Source of the DNA: Sphingomonas sp. Root241
Lineage (GTDB): Bacteria > Pseudomonadota > Alphaproteobacteria > Sphingomonadales > Sphingomonadaceae
Assembly (NCBI RefSeq): GCF_001428865.1
Contig: NZ_LMIV01000002.1
Coordinates: 186,001 to 250,000, forward strand
Reading direction: 5' to 3'
Length of the DNA stretch: 64,000 nt
Below the pieces are notes generated by a model. It was not told where the DNA came from, did no database searches, and was given only the letters and a program-made list of their open reading frames with translations. Of the stretch, positions 1-8,932 are shown piece by piece. The translations under genes and the position numbers were made by a program. Each line of letters opens with the position of its first letter. Position 1 is the stretch's first letter.

Positions 1-1492
1 CGAATCGGGTGACGAGATCCTCCACGTCTCTCCGAATGGCGGTTTCCTGCTGCTCAGCGCGGCGGTTCCGGGGCGTCCCACGCCCGGCGTGTACCGCATC
101 GACCTCACCACCGGCGCCGCAACGCTCGCCGTCGCGCCGCAGGATCATGTCTGGGACTGGTACGCCGATTCGGCGGGCGTGATCCGGGCGGGCATGGCGC
201 AGGACGGCAAGCGCTCCTGGATGCTGTATCGCAAAAGTGAGCATGATCGTTTCAGCCGCTCGGCGCGCGGCGCGGGCGCCGCGGGTTCCGGGATCGACCG
301 TTTCGTGCCCATCCGCGGCACCGATCGCGGCTATGCGCTGGCGCAGACGCCCGAGGGGCGAGTCGGCCTCTACAGCTATGATTTCGCCGCGGGGAAGCTG
401 GGCGCATTGCTTTACGAGGACACGCGCGTCGATCTCGACGGTTTCCAGACCGATCCAAACGGGCGCCTGCTCGGCGTCGACACTTCGGCCGATCGCCCGG
501 AGACGCGCTGGTTCGAGCCGTTCATGGCGGCGCGGCAGGCGCAGATCGATGCCGCGCTCCCCGGCCGCGCCAATCGCGTGATTGCGACGACTGCCGACCG
601 CAGCCGCTCCCTGGTGTTCAGCGAATCGGCCGGCGATCCCGGTGCCTTCTATGTCTTTGGCGAGGGCCGGGCGACTCTGGTCGCGGCGGTCAGTCCCGGG
701 CTCGCCGGCAAGCCCGCGAGGATGGAGACGGTGCGTTACCGCGCACGCGACGGTCTCGAGATCAGCGGATATCTCACGCTTCCGGCCGGCCGCGCCGCGC
801 ACGGCCTGCCGCTGATCGTCATGCCGCATGGCGGGCCGTTCGCGCGCGACAGCTGGGGCTATGATCCGTGGGTCCAGTATCTCGCCGATCGCGGCTATGC
901 CGTGTTCCAGCCCAATTATCGCGGCTCGACCGGCTTCGGCCGCGGCTTCGTCGCCAAGGGCGACGGCGAATGGGGCCGGGGGATGCAGGCCGATATTGAC
1001 GACGGCGTCGACTGGCTGGCGGGCAAGGGTGTCGCCGATCCCGGCCGCGTCTGCATCATGGGCGCTTCCTATGGCGGTTATGCGGCGATGTGGGCGGCGG
1101 CGCGAAGCGATTCGCGCTATCGCTGCGCAGTGAGTTTCGCCGGCATCTCCGATGTCGGTGCCCAGCTCGCCTATGACCGCAAGACCTTCAACGAGCGCGA
1201 CTATCGCAACTGGAAGCGCCGCATCCAGGGCGATGCGCCGTCGCTCGACGCGCTCTCGCCGATCGCCCGCGTAGCGACATTGCGCATGCCGATCCTGATC
1301 GCGCACGGCACCGCGGACGAGACCGTCCCGCCCGACCAGTCGATCCGCCTTCACGACGCACTCACCCGGCTAGGGCGCGCGCATGACTATGTCGCTTATC
1401 CGGGCCAGGGGCACACGCTGGAAGGGCCGGTCGACAATGCCGACTTCCTCGAACGGGTCGGCAAGTTCCTCGAAACGCACAACCCCGCCTAG
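1..1492 (+). CDS. S9 family (prolyl oligopeptidase-type) serine peptidase, 5' end missing
   Basis: The frame is open from the first bases of the window, so the start lies upstream and only the last ~497 residues are present. The visible part has the end of a beta-propeller-like region and then an alpha/beta-hydrolase catalytic domain. The nucleophile motif GASYGGY has its Ser codon at 1067-1069. The acid is likely in HGTADETV and the catalytic His in GQGHT near the C-terminus. Members of this family are acyl-aminoacyl or dipeptidyl peptidases that cleave short peptides, often in the periplasm. Location cannot be judged because the N-terminus is absent. It is followed by a 127-bp gap before rimP and is probably not part of that operon. 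Confidence 0.9.
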   Translation, partial: ESGDEILHVSPNGGFLLLSAAVPGRPTPGVYRIDLTTGAATLAVAPQDHVWDWYADSAGVIRAGMAQDGKRSWMLYRKSEHDRFSRSARGAGAAGSGIDRFVPIRGTDRGYALAQTPEGRVGLYSYDFAAGKLGALLYEDTRVDLDGFQTDPNGRLLGVDTSADRPETRWFEPFMAARQAQIDAALPGRANRVIATTADRSRSLVFSESAGDPGAFYVFGEGRATLVAAVSPGLAGKPARMETVRYRARDGLEISGYLTLPAGRAAHGLPLIVMPHGGPFARDSWGYDPWVQYLADRGYAVFQPNYRGSTGFGRGFVAKGDGEWGRGMQADIDDGVDWLAGKGVADPGRVCIMGASYGGYAAMWAAARSDSRYRCAVSFAGISDVGAQLAYDRKTFNERDYRNWKRRIQGDAPSLDALSPIARVATLRMPILIAHGTADETVPPDQSIRLHDALTRLGRAHDYVAYPGQGHTLEGPVDNADFLERVGKFLETHNPA

Positions 1493-1565
1493 TCCCACTT
1501 GCCTGCCGGGCGGCGAGCGCGTATATCGCTCGTGCTTTCTCGACATCGTCAAACATGCCGAGGTC

Positions 1566-1582
1566 GGGGCCCGCAGGGCTCC
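1566..1582 (+). promoter_or_regulatory. Small hairpin in the rimP leader
   Basis: GGGGCC at 1566-1571 can pair with GGCTCC at 1577-1582 around a CGCAG loop, 37 nt before the rimP ATG. The 127-bp gap holds no gene. Leaders of rimP-nusA-infB operons are regulated in some bacteria, but no specific known leader family is recognised here. This is only a structural observation. Confidence 0.25.
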
Positions 1583-1619
1583 GGCGCTGAAGCTGCTTAT
1601 CTGATTGCCCGGAGATCCA

Positions 1620-2168
1620 ATGGCGGACATCGCCGCACTGACCAGCCTGATCGAACCCGAAGCCAAGGCACTCGGGCTGGAACTCGTGCGCGTGAAGATG
1701 TTCGGCGGCCAGTCGGATCCGACGCTGCAGGTGATGGCCGAGCGCCCCGATACGCGCCAGCTGACGATCGAGGATTGCGCCGATCTCTCGCGCCGCATCT
1801 CGGATCGGCTGGACGAGCTCGAGGCGGCCGGCCGCGATCCGATCGAGCATGCCTATCGGCTCGAAGTCAGCTCGCCCGGAATCGATCGCCCGCTGACGCG
1901 CTTCCAGGATTTCGAGGACTGGAAGGGGCATGAGGCCCGGATCAATCTCGTCGAGCCGACCGAGGATGGCCGCAAGCAGCTGACCGGAATGCTGCTCGGC
2001 GCCGAGGCCGACCAGGTCAGCGTGGACGTCCATAAATACAAGCAGGTCACCGTGCCGTTCGCCAAGGTCGCGGACGCCAAATTGCTGATGACCGACGCAC
2101 TCATCGCCGCAACCGCGCCCCTCTCTGCAGAGGGCGCAGAAGAATTCGAAGCAGAGGAACAAGACTGA
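1620..2168 (+). CDS. rimP: Ribosome maturation factor RimP
   Basis: A 182-residue protein of the usual RimP length, acting in the cytoplasm in assembly of the 30S subunit. The N-terminal alpha/beta domain includes the conserved stretch around YRLEVSSPGIDRPL (about residues 79-92). It is followed by the SH3-like C-terminal domain. The ATG at 1620 follows GGAG at 1611-1614 and fits family length better than a TTG 15 bases upstream. Its stop overlaps the nusA start as TGATG, so the two are translationally coupled. It is the first gene of the rimP-nusA-ylxR-infB-rbfA-truB-rpsO-pnp series. Confidence 0.95.
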   Translation: MADIAALTSLIEPEAKALGLELVRVKMFGGQSDPTLQVMAERPDTRQLTIEDCADLSRRISDRLDELEAAGRDPIEHAYRLEVSSPGIDRPLTRFQDFEDWKGHEARINLVEPTEDGRKQLTGMLLGAEADQVSVDVHKYKQVTVPFAKVADAKLLMTDALIAATAPLSAEGAEEFEAEEQD

Positions 2169-3796
2169 TGGCCACTGCCATTACCGCCAACCGGGCCGAG
2201 CTGATTGCGATCGCCGATTCGGTGGCCAAGGAAAAGCTGATCGACAAGGCGATCGTCATCGAGGCGATGGAAGACGCGATCCAGCGCGCCGCCAAGAATC
2301 GCTACGGCAGCGAGAACGACATCCGCGCCAAGCTCGATCCGGTCACCGGCGATCTGCGCTTGTGGCGCGTCGTCGAAGTGGTCGAGGCGGTCGACGATTA
2401 TTTCAAGCAGGTCGACCTTAAGGGCGCGCAGAAGCTCCAGAAGGACGCCAAGATCGGCGATTTCATCGTCGATCCGCTGCCTCCGATCGAATTCGGCCGC
2501 ATCCAGGCGCAGGCTTCGAAGCAGATCATCTTCCAGAAGGTCCGCGACGCCGAGCGTGAGCGCCAGTTCGAGGAATTCAAGGACCGCATGGGTGAGATCA
2601 TCACCGGCGTGGTCAAGCGCGTCGAGTTCGGCCATGTCGTCGTCGATCTCGGCCGCGCCGAGGGCGTGATCCGCCGCGACGCGCAGATCCCGCGCGAAGT
2701 CGTCCGCGTCGGCGATCGCGTCCGTTCGCTGATCCTCAACGTCCGCCGCGAGAACCGGGGCCCGCAGATCTTCCTCAGCCGCGCGCATCCCGACTTCATG
2801 AAGAAGCTGTTCGCGCAGGAAGTCCCCGAGATCTACGACGGCATCATCGAGATCAAGGCCGCAGCCCGCGATCCGGGCAGCCGCGCCAAGATCGGCGTGA
2901 TCTCGCATGACTCGTCGATCGACCCCGTCGGCGCCTGCGTCGGCATGAAGGGCAGCCGCGTGCAGGCGGTGGTGCAGGAGATGCAGGGCGAGAAGATCGA
3001 CATCATCCCCTGGTCGCCCGACACCGCGACCTTCGTGGTCAACGCGCTCCAGCCGGCCAATGTCAGCCGCGTGGTGATCGACGAAGAGGATGACCGCATC
3101 GAAGTCGTCGTCCCCGACGATCAGCTCAGCCTCGCGATCGGCCGCCGCGGCCAGAATGTCCGGCTGGCGTCGCAGCTCACCAACAAGGCGATCGACATCC
3201 TCACCGAGGCCGATGCCAGCGAGAAGCGACAGAAGGAGTTCGTCCAGAACAGCGAGCTGTTCCAGAACGAGCTCGACGTCGACGAGACGCTCGCCCAGCT
3301 GCTGGTCGCCGAAGGTTTCGGCAGCCTCGAAGAGGTCGCCTATGTCGAGCTCGGCGAAATCGCTTCGATCGAAGGTTTCGACGAGGAGCTTGGCCAGGAG
3401 CTGCAGAGCCGCGCGCAGGAAGCGCTCGAGCGCCGCGAGGAAGCCAATCGCCAGCTGCGCCGCGAGCTCGGCGTCGAGGACGATCTGGCGACCATGCCCT
3501 ATCTGACCGAGGCGATGCTGGTCACGCTGGGCAGAGCGGGCATCAAGACGCTCGACGACCTCGCCGATCTCGCCACCGACGAGCTGGTCCAGAAGAAGCG
3601 CCAGGAGCCCCGCCGCCGCGCCGAGAACGCCAAGTCGTCGGAACGCGCCGAGGACAAGGGCGGGATTCTCGCCGAGTATGGCCTCAGCGACGAGCAGGGC
3701 AACGAGATCATCATGGCAGCCCGCGCGCATTGGTTCGCGGACGAAGAGCCGGCTCCGGCCGGTGCGGAGGACGCTGTTGCGGACTCCGAGCAATGA
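2168..3796 (+). CDS. nusA: Transcription termination/antitermination factor NusA
   Basis: A 542-residue NusA, which binds RNA polymerase and modulates pausing, termination and rRNA antitermination. Domains in order are the N-terminal RNAP-binding domain (about 1-130), S1 (about 135-205, with VVDLGRAEGVI), KH1/KH2 (about 230-350, with GACVGMKGSRVQ and LAIGRRGQNVRLA), and a C-terminal region with helix-hairpin-helix-like repeats (LLVAEGFGSLEEVAYV and the next copy). The C-terminus is acidic (ADEEPAPAGAEDAVADSEQ). The gene begins inside the rimP stop codon. Length and domain set are normal for alphaproteobacteria. Confidence 0.97.
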   Translation: MATAITANRAELIAIADSVAKEKLIDKAIVIEAMEDAIQRAAKNRYGSENDIRAKLDPVTGDLRLWRVVEVVEAVDDYFKQVDLKGAQKLQKDAKIGDFIVDPLPPIEFGRIQAQASKQIIFQKVRDAERERQFEEFKDRMGEIITGVVKRVEFGHVVVDLGRAEGVIRRDAQIPREVVRVGDRVRSLILNVRRENRGPQIFLSRAHPDFMKKLFAQEVPEIYDGIIEIKAAARDPGSRAKIGVISHDSSIDPVGACVGMKGSRVQAVVQEMQGEKIDIIPWSPDTATFVVNALQPANVSRVVIDEEDDRIEVVVPDDQLSLAIGRRGQNVRLASQLTNKAIDILTEADASEKRQKEFVQNSELFQNELDVDETLAQLLVAEGFGSLEEVAYVELGEIASIEGFDEELGQELQSRAQEALERREEANRQLRRELGVEDDLATMPYLTEAMLVTLGRAGIKTLDDLADLATDELVQKKRQEPRRRAENAKSSERAEDKGGILAEYGLSDEQGNEIIMAARAHWFADEEPAPAGAEDAVADSEQ

Positions 3797-3822
3797 TACC
3801 CCGGGGCTAATCGACAGCCTCC

Positions 3823-3955
3823 GCCACCCCGGCCTCGTGCCGGGGTCCACCGTGCAGCCGAACGATGGCGGCGCGAAGGTGCGGCCGTGTGCCGCGGATT
3901 CGCAGGCGCCTTCGCTGGTGGCCCGGTGGATGCCGGAACGAGTCCGGCATGACGA
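3823..3955. repeat. Palindromic intergenic repeat between nusA and ylxR
   Basis: This filler in the otherwise tight operon has two hairpins. The first is CCCCGGC (3827-3833) / GCCGGGG (3839-3845). The second is ATGCCGGA (3930-3937) / TCCGGCAT (3943-3950). The flanking GTCCACC and GGTGGAT segments are also mutually inverted, so the whole unit is a composite inverted repeat. It resembles the short palindromic extragenic elements common in sphingomonad genomes. There is no T-run, so it is unlikely to be a strong terminator within the operon. Confidence 0.7.
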
Positions 3956-3973
3956 AGAAGGGAGGGCGCGCGC

Positions 3974-4678
3974 ATGAGCGATCCCACCCGCACCTGCATC
4001 CTCAGCCGTGAGGAATCGCCGCGCGAGGGGCTGGTGCGTCTCGCGCTCTCGCCCGAGGGCGACGTGCTTCCCGATATCCGCGCCAAGGCTCCCGGCCGTG
4101 GTGCGTGGATCGGGGTCGCGCGTGCCGAGCTCGAGACTGCATTGGCCAAGGGCAAGCTGCGTGGCGCGCTGTCGCGTGCGTTCAAGACGCAGGACATCCG
4201 CATTCCCGAAGATCTCGGCGAACGGATCGAGACGCAGCTTCAGCGTAACCTGCTCGACCGGCTCGGCCTCGAAGCCAAGGCCGGCCATGTCACGATCGGC
4301 GGCGAGCGGCTCGACAAGGCGGCGCGCTCGGGCAAGCTGCACCTGCTCCTCCACGCATCCGATGCGGGCGAGGACGGCGCGGGCAAGCTCGCCCAGGCAT
4401 GGCGCGTCGGATCGGATATGGAAGGAAGCGGGCGCAAGGGGTTAACATTGCCGATCCCGCGCACCATATTGTCCTTGGCGCTGGGCCGCGAAAATGTGGT
4501 ACATGCCGGCCTTATCGACGCCAAAGCGGCCAAGCGGGTGAGCGAAGCGCTCGACCGGTGGCTGCACTTTATCGGACCCGACCCCACGCCTCGCCCTTGC
4601 GAAACAGGCTCGCAGGGCGCATCGGCGTTCCCGCCGAGCGGGTCGCAGAACACGACGAACTCGACTGAAGGACTTTGA
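3974..4678 (+). CDS. YlxR-family RNA-binding protein fused to a YlxQ/L7Ae-like domain
   Basis: A 234-residue protein in the ylxR position between nusA and infB. Residues 1-80 match the YlxR (DUF448) pattern: an N-terminal TCILSREESPREGLVRL, then APGRGAWIG. Residues about 95-195 read like the L7Ae-type YlxQ protein (LGLEAKAGHVTIGG, then GKLHLLLHASDA). In Firmicutes these are two separate genes; here they form one polypeptide. The C-terminal ~30 residues are low complexity. YlxR homologues bind RNA, and one has been linked to RNase P. The precise role in this group is unknown to me. The stop TGA overlaps a possible upstream TTG start of infB. Confidence 0.88.
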   Translation: MSDPTRTCILSREESPREGLVRLALSPEGDVLPDIRAKAPGRGAWIGVARAELETALAKGKLRGALSRAFKTQDIRIPEDLGERIETQLQRNLLDRLGLEAKAGHVTIGGERLDKAARSGKLHLLLHASDAGEDGAGKLAQAWRVGSDMEGSGRKGLTLPIPRTILSLALGRENVVHAGLIDAKAAKRVSEALDRWLHFIGPDPTPRPCETGSQGASAFPPSGSQNTTNSTEGL

Positions 4679-4686
4679 GCAGCCGC

Positions 4687-7383
4687 ATGAGCGATACCGA
4701 AAACGAAAAGCCGAAACTGGGCATGCGACAGCCGCTGGGGCTCAAGCGCACGGTCGAGACGGGCAAGGTGAAGCAGAGCTTCAGCCATGGCCGCTCGAAC
4801 ACCGTGGTGGTCGAGGTCAAACGCCGCCGCGTCCTCGGTCCGCAGGGCGCGCCGCAGGAAGAGCAGACGCCGGCGCCCGAGCCCGTTGCCGCGGCCCCTG
4901 CGCCCCAGGCACCGCCGCCGCCCCCCGCACCGCGTCCGCCGGTCTCGAACGAAACCGCGCAGGAGCGTCAGGCCCGCCTGCTGCGCGAGGCCGACGAACA
5001 GCGCATGAACGCGCTCGAGGAAGCGCGTCGCCGTCAGGAGCGCGAGCGTGTCGAGGCCGCCGAGGCCGAAGCTCGCCGCATCGAGGAACGCGCGCGCGCC
5101 GAAGTCGAAGCCGCCAATGCGCCCAAGGTCGAGGCTGAAGCTGCCGCCCCGGCTCCCGAGCCCGCACCTGCGGCCGAGCCCGCGGCGCCTGCTCCGACGC
5201 CCACCCCGGCACCCGCGCCTGCGCCGCAGCCGGTCGGGATCCAGCTCGATCCGAGCCGGCCCGCGCCGCGCCGCTTCACGCCGGTGCAGCGTCCCGAAAT
5301 CCCCCGCCCGCAGCCCAAGCTCGAGCCGGCGCCGCAGGAGCGGCCGGCAGCCGCTGCCGCCGCGCCCGCCGCTTCGGCAGGCTCGGCCGCGCCGCGCACC
5401 GCGCCTTCGGGCGGCGGTCTCGCACCGCGGCGTCCGGCCGAGCCGGCGCGTCCGCAGCAGCGCGACCGCAAGGCAGACGATCGCCGCCAGTCGGGCAAGC
5501 TCACCGTCAATCGTGCGCTCGGCGACAATGACGGCGCCCGCGCCCGCTCGCTCGCCGCGCTCAAGCGTGCGCGTGAAAAGGAGCATCGCCGCTCCTATGG
5601 CGGTTCGCGCGAGCCGCAGGCCAAGCAGGTCCGCGACGTCGTGGTGCCCGAGGCGATCACCGTCCAGGAGCTCGCCAACCGCATGGCCGAGAAGGGCAGC
5701 GACCTCGTGAAGGCGCTGTTCAAGATGGGCATGCCGGTCACGATCACGCAAACGATCGACCAGGACACCGCCGAACTGCTCGTCACCGAGTTCGGCCACA
5801 ACATCCTGCGCGTCAGCGAGAGCGACATCGACATCGCCCACGACACCAGCGAGGATCCGGAGGACCAGCTCCAGCCGCGTCCGCCGGTGGTCACGATCAT
5901 GGGTCACGTCGATCACGGCAAGACGTCGCTGCTCGATGCGCTGCGCGGCACCGATGTGGTCAAGGGCGAGGCCGGCGGCATCACCCAGCATATCGGCGCC
6001 TACCAGGTCACGCTGAAGGACAAGTCGAAGGTCACGTTCCTCGACACGCCGGGCCACGAGGCATTCAGCGAGATGCGTGCGCGCGGCGCCAACGTCACCG
6101 ACATCGTCGTGCTGGTGGTGGCCGCGAATGACGGGCTGATGCCGCAGACGATCGAGGCGATCAATCACACCAAGGCGGCCGGCGTGCCGATGATCGTGGC
6201 GATCAACAAGGTCGATCTCGACAGCGCCAACCCGCAGCGCGTGCGCGAGCGTCTGCTCGAGCATGAAGTGATGGTCGAGGAGATGGGCGGCGAAGTTCAG
6301 GACGTCGAAGTCTCGGCGCTCAAGAAGACCGGGCTCGACCAGCTGATCGAGAAGATCCAGCTCCAGGCCGAACTGCTCGAACTGCGCGCCAACCCGAATC
6401 GCGAGGCCGAAGGCACCGTGATCGAGGCCAAGCTCGACAAGGGCCGCGGCCCGGTCGCGACGATCCTCGTCAATCGCGGCACGCTCAAGGTCGGCGACGT
6501 GTTCGTCGTCGGCGCCGAGAGCGGCAAGATCCGCGCTTTGGTCGACGACAAGGGCCGTCAGATCAAGGAAGCCGGTCCGGCGATGCCGGTCGAGATCCTC
6601 GGTTTGTCGGGCGTGCCGATGGCGGGCGATCCGCTCCAGGTCGTCGAGAACGAGGCGCGCGCCCGCGAAGTCGCGGAATATCGTGCCGGCGTGATCCAGC
6701 AGAAGCGGACCACGAATGCCCCCGCGAGCCTCGAGAGCATGTTCTCGGCGCTCAAGGAAAAGCAGGCGATGGAATATCCGCTGGTCGTCAAGGCGGATAC
6801 CCAGGGTACCGTCGAGGCGATCGTCGCCGCGATCAACAAGATCTCGACCGACGACATCAAGGCGCGCGTGCTCCACGCAGGCGTCGGCGGCATCACCGAG
6901 AGCGACGTGACCCTGGCCGGCGCCAGCGGCGCGCCGATCATCGGCTTCAACGTCCGTCCGAACGCCAAGGCACGCGAGATCGCCGATCGGCAGAAGGTCG
7001 CGTTCAAATATTACGACGTGATCTACGAGCTGACCGACGAGATCCGCGCCGGCATGGCGGGCCAGCTCGGGCCGGAAGCGTTCGAGACGGTCGTCGGCCG
7101 CGCCGAGATCAAGGAAGTGTTCAGCGCGGGCAAGCACGGCAAGGCGGCGGGTCTGCTCGTCACCGAAGGCGCGATCCGCAAGGCGCTCAAGGCGCGCATC
7201 ACCCGGGAGGATGTCATCATCTACCAGGGCGAGATCGCGTCGCTGCGTCGCTTCAAGGACGATGTCCCCGAAGTGCGCGCGGGCCTCGAATGCGGTGTCA
7301 CGTTCACGCAGAACTTCACCGACATCAAGGCGGGCGACTATCTCGAAACCTTCGAAGTCGAGATGCGCGAACGCACGCTGTAA
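4687..7383 (+). CDS. infB: Translation initiation factor IF-2
   Basis: An 898-residue IF-2, the GTPase that brings initiator fMet-tRNA to the 30S subunit. A long Pro/Ala/Glu-rich, partly coiled-coil N-terminal region (about 1-320) precedes the IF2 N-domain and the G domain. GHVDHGKT (G1, about residues 405-412), DTPGHEAF (G3) and NKVD (G4) are intact, followed by the beta-barrel and C-terminal fMet-tRNA-binding domains. The ATG at 4687 is chosen. An in-frame TTG at 4675 overlaps the ylxR stop and is possible. The GAAGGA at 4667-4672 is 14 nt from the ATG but only 2 nt from the TTG, so spacing does not settle it. Confidence 0.97.
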   Translation: MSDTENEKPKLGMRQPLGLKRTVETGKVKQSFSHGRSNTVVVEVKRRRVLGPQGAPQEEQTPAPEPVAAAPAPQAPPPPPAPRPPVSNETAQERQARLLREADEQRMNALEEARRRQERERVEAAEAEARRIEERARAEVEAANAPKVEAEAAAPAPEPAPAAEPAAPAPTPTPAPAPAPQPVGIQLDPSRPAPRRFTPVQRPEIPRPQPKLEPAPQERPAAAAAAPAASAGSAAPRTAPSGGGLAPRRPAEPARPQQRDRKADDRRQSGKLTVNRALGDNDGARARSLAALKRAREKEHRRSYGGSREPQAKQVRDVVVPEAITVQELANRMAEKGSDLVKALFKMGMPVTITQTIDQDTAELLVTEFGHNILRVSESDIDIAHDTSEDPEDQLQPRPPVVTIMGHVDHGKTSLLDALRGTDVVKGEAGGITQHIGAYQVTLKDKSKVTFLDTPGHEAFSEMRARGANVTDIVVLVVAANDGLMPQTIEAINHTKAAGVPMIVAINKVDLDSANPQRVRERLLEHEVMVEEMGGEVQDVEVSALKKTGLDQLIEKIQLQAELLELRANPNREAEGTVIEAKLDKGRGPVATILVNRGTLKVGDVFVVGAESGKIRALVDDKGRQIKEAGPAMPVEILGLSGVPMAGDPLQVVENEARAREVAEYRAGVIQQKRTTNAPASLESMFSALKEKQAMEYPLVVKADTQGTVEAIVAAINKISTDDIKARVLHAGVGGITESDVTLAGASGAPIIGFNVRPNAKAREIADRQKVAFKYYDVIYELTDEIRAGMAGQLGPEAFETVVGRAEIKEVFSAGKHGKAAGLLVTEGAIRKALKARITREDVIIYQGEIASLRRFKDDVPEVRAGLECGVTFTQNFTDIKAGDYLETFEVEMRERTL

Positions 7384-7386
7384 CAA

Positions 7387-7491
7387 TCTCCCTCTCTCCG
7401 CTTGCGGGGAGAGGGCCGGGGAGAGGGGCCTGAAAGTCGGGTGGTTCGCACTGCCCCTCTCCCCAGCCCTCTCCCCTGAAGGGGAGAGGGA
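7387..7491. repeat. CCCTCTCCCC-type palindromic repeat pair (intergenic copy)
   Basis: About 105 bp fill the gap between infB and the thioesterase gene. Two hairpin units built from CCCTCTCC / GGGGAGAGGG blocks are arranged as an inverted pair: the left unit with a CGCTTG loop and the right with a CTGA-containing loop (CCCCTGAAGGGG). The same architecture recurs at 19105-19208 inside hrpB. The element lacks a T-run and sits within the operon. Confidence 0.85.
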
Positions 7492-7494
7492 GCG

Positions 7495-7914
7495 ATGAAT
7501 TCGATCTTCGACGATTTCCCCACCCCGTCCTCGGCAAAGCTGCTCGGTTGGGAAGTGCGTGCGGTGGACGTCACGGCGCAGTCGATCGAGATCGGCTTCG
7601 TCGCCGATGATCGCTTCCTCAATCCGGCGGGTACGGTGCAGGGCGGCTTCCTCGCGGCGATGCTCGACGACACGCAGGGGCCGGCGCTCTACGCCGCCAC
7701 CCAAGGCGCAGTCTACGCGCCGACGATCGACTTCCACGTCGTTTGCCTGAAGCCCGCCCGTCCGGGGCGCTTCACCGGCAAGGCGCGGGTGGTCAGCCTC
7801 GGCAGGACCATCGCGGTCACCGAGGCGGAATTGTTTGACGAAGGCGGCACGCTTGTCGCCCGCGGCACCTTCACGGGCCGTGTCATGGAAGGCGCGATGG
7901 CGCGGCGGGACTGA
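7495..7914 (+). CDS. PaaI-family hotdog-fold thioesterase
   Basis: A 139-residue single hotdog domain. Recognisable family features are the [22 protein letters not shown] stretch (about residues 41-62; it contains the catalytic-type Asn/Gly-rich loop and helix) and the strand [15 protein letters not shown]. Such enzymes hydrolyse acyl-CoA thioesters, often aromatic ones; the substrate cannot be told from sequence. The ATG follows GAGAGGGAGCG supplied by the adjoining repeat. It lies between infB and rbfA, 5 bp from the latter, and so is probably carried along in the operon transcript although it has no obvious link to translation. Confidence 0.85.
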   Translation: MNSIFDDFPTPSSAKLLGWEVRAVDVTAQSIEIGFVADDRFLNPAGTVQGGFLAAMLDDTQGPALYAATQGAVYAPTIDFHVVCLKPARPGRFTGKARVVSLGRTIAVTEAELFDEGGTLVARGTFTGRVMEGAMARRD

Positions 7915-7919
7915 ACCAT

Positions 7920-8315
7920 ATGAAGCACAACCAGCCTGAAGAACGCTCCGTCCGCCTGCTCCGCGTCGGCGAGCAGGTGCGCCATATACTGAGCGAGATC
8001 CTCCAGCGCGGCGACGTGCATGACGAGACGCTGGCGCGCCACATGGTCTCGATCACCGAAGTCCGCATGTCCCCGGACCTGCGCCACGCCACGGTGTTCG
8101 TGAAGCCGTTGCTAGGCAAGGACGAGGAAGCGGTGCTCAAGGCGCTGCGCACCAACACCGCCTATCTCCAGCGCGAAGTCGCCGCGCGGGTGAAGATGAA
8201 ATACGCCGCCAAGCTCAAATTCCTCGCCGACGAGAGCTTCGACGAAGGCACGCATATCGACCAGCTGCTGCGCGCTCCCAAGGTGGCGCAGGATCTCGGC
8301 GAATCCGAGGACTGA
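7920..8315 (+). CDS. rbfA: 30S ribosome-binding factor RbfA
   Basis: A 131-residue RbfA, a KH-fold protein needed for late 30S maturation (16S rRNA 5' end processing) and cold growth. The core spans [17 protein letters not shown], then [19 protein letters not shown], the hallmark second strand, and ends with [16 protein letters not shown]. It sits in the expected place downstream of infB and upstream of truB. The ATG is 5 nt after the preceding stop. Length is normal. Confidence 0.96.
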   Translation: MKHNQPEERSVRLLRVGEQVRHILSEILQRGDVHDETLARHMVSITEVRMSPDLRHATVFVKPLLGKDEEAVLKALRTNTAYLQREVAARVKMKYAAKLKFLADESFDEGTHIDQLLRAPKVAQDLGESED

Positions 8316-8346
8316 CTTCGCCGCTGCGGGTCCCTAAGGCTGCTAT

Positions 8347-8931
8347 ATGGCCAAGCTCTATTTCTACTACGCCTCGATGAATGCGGGAAAATCGACCACC
8401 CTGCTCCAGGCCGATTTCAATTATCGCGAGCGCGGCATGCGCACCTTGCTGTTCACGGCGGGCGTGCATGATCGCGGCGGCAAGGGTGTGATCGATTCGC
8501 GGCTGGGCATCAGCGTCCCGGCAATCCCCTTTGAGGCCGAAACCGATCTCCAGCAGATCGCTCAGGACGCGCATTTCGAGGCGCCGCTCGCCTGCGTATT
8601 GGTCGACGAGGCGCAATTCCTGTCGGCTGCGCAGGTCCGCCAGCTCGCGGGCTTGTGTGACGAGGACGATATCCCCGTGCTCGCTTATGGGCTGCGTACT
8701 GATTTCCAGGGGAGATTGTTCGAGGGCTCGGCCGAACTGCTCGCGCTCGCCGACGCGCTGGTCGAGATCAAGTCGGTCTGCGAATGCGGCCGCAAGGCGA
8801 CGATGAACGTGCGCGTTGACGATACGGGCCGGGCGGTGCGGCAGGGCGAGCAGAAACAGATCGGCGGCAATGAGCGCTATGTCGCCTTGTGCCGGCGGCA
8901 CTTCATGCAGCGCACCGGCGCGGCAGGCTGA
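8347..8931 (+). CDS. tdk: Thymidine kinase
   Basis: A 194-residue type II thymidine kinase that phosphorylates thymidine to dTMP in the salvage pathway. The P-loop is ASMNAGKSTTLL (about residues 9-20). The Walker B and catalytic region is VLVDEAQFL (about 87-95). The lasso/zinc region has CECG and a C-terminal CRRHF, giving the expected Cys/His ligands. It is inserted between rbfA and truB, an uncommon neighbour in other bacteria, and its stop is 1 nt from the truB start, so it is co-transcribed. Confidence 0.95.
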   Translation: MAKLYFYYASMNAGKSTTLLQADFNYRERGMRTLLFTAGVHDRGGKGVIDSRLGISVPAIPFEAETDLQQIAQDAHFEAPLACVLVDEAQFLSAAQVRQLAGLCDEDDIPVLAYGLRTDFQGRLFEGSAELLALADALVEIKSVCECGRKATMNVRVDDTGRAVRQGEQKQIGGNERYVALCRRHFMQRTGAAG

Positions 8932-8932
8932 G

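Noticed and set aside
4240..7737. A very long minus-strand open frame (1165 codons) opposite infB
   Set aside because: The product is His/Asp/Arg-rich with no domain, and it lies wholly antisense to ylxR, infB and the thioesterase gene, which are certain. Long antisense frames are expected in GC-rich DNA.
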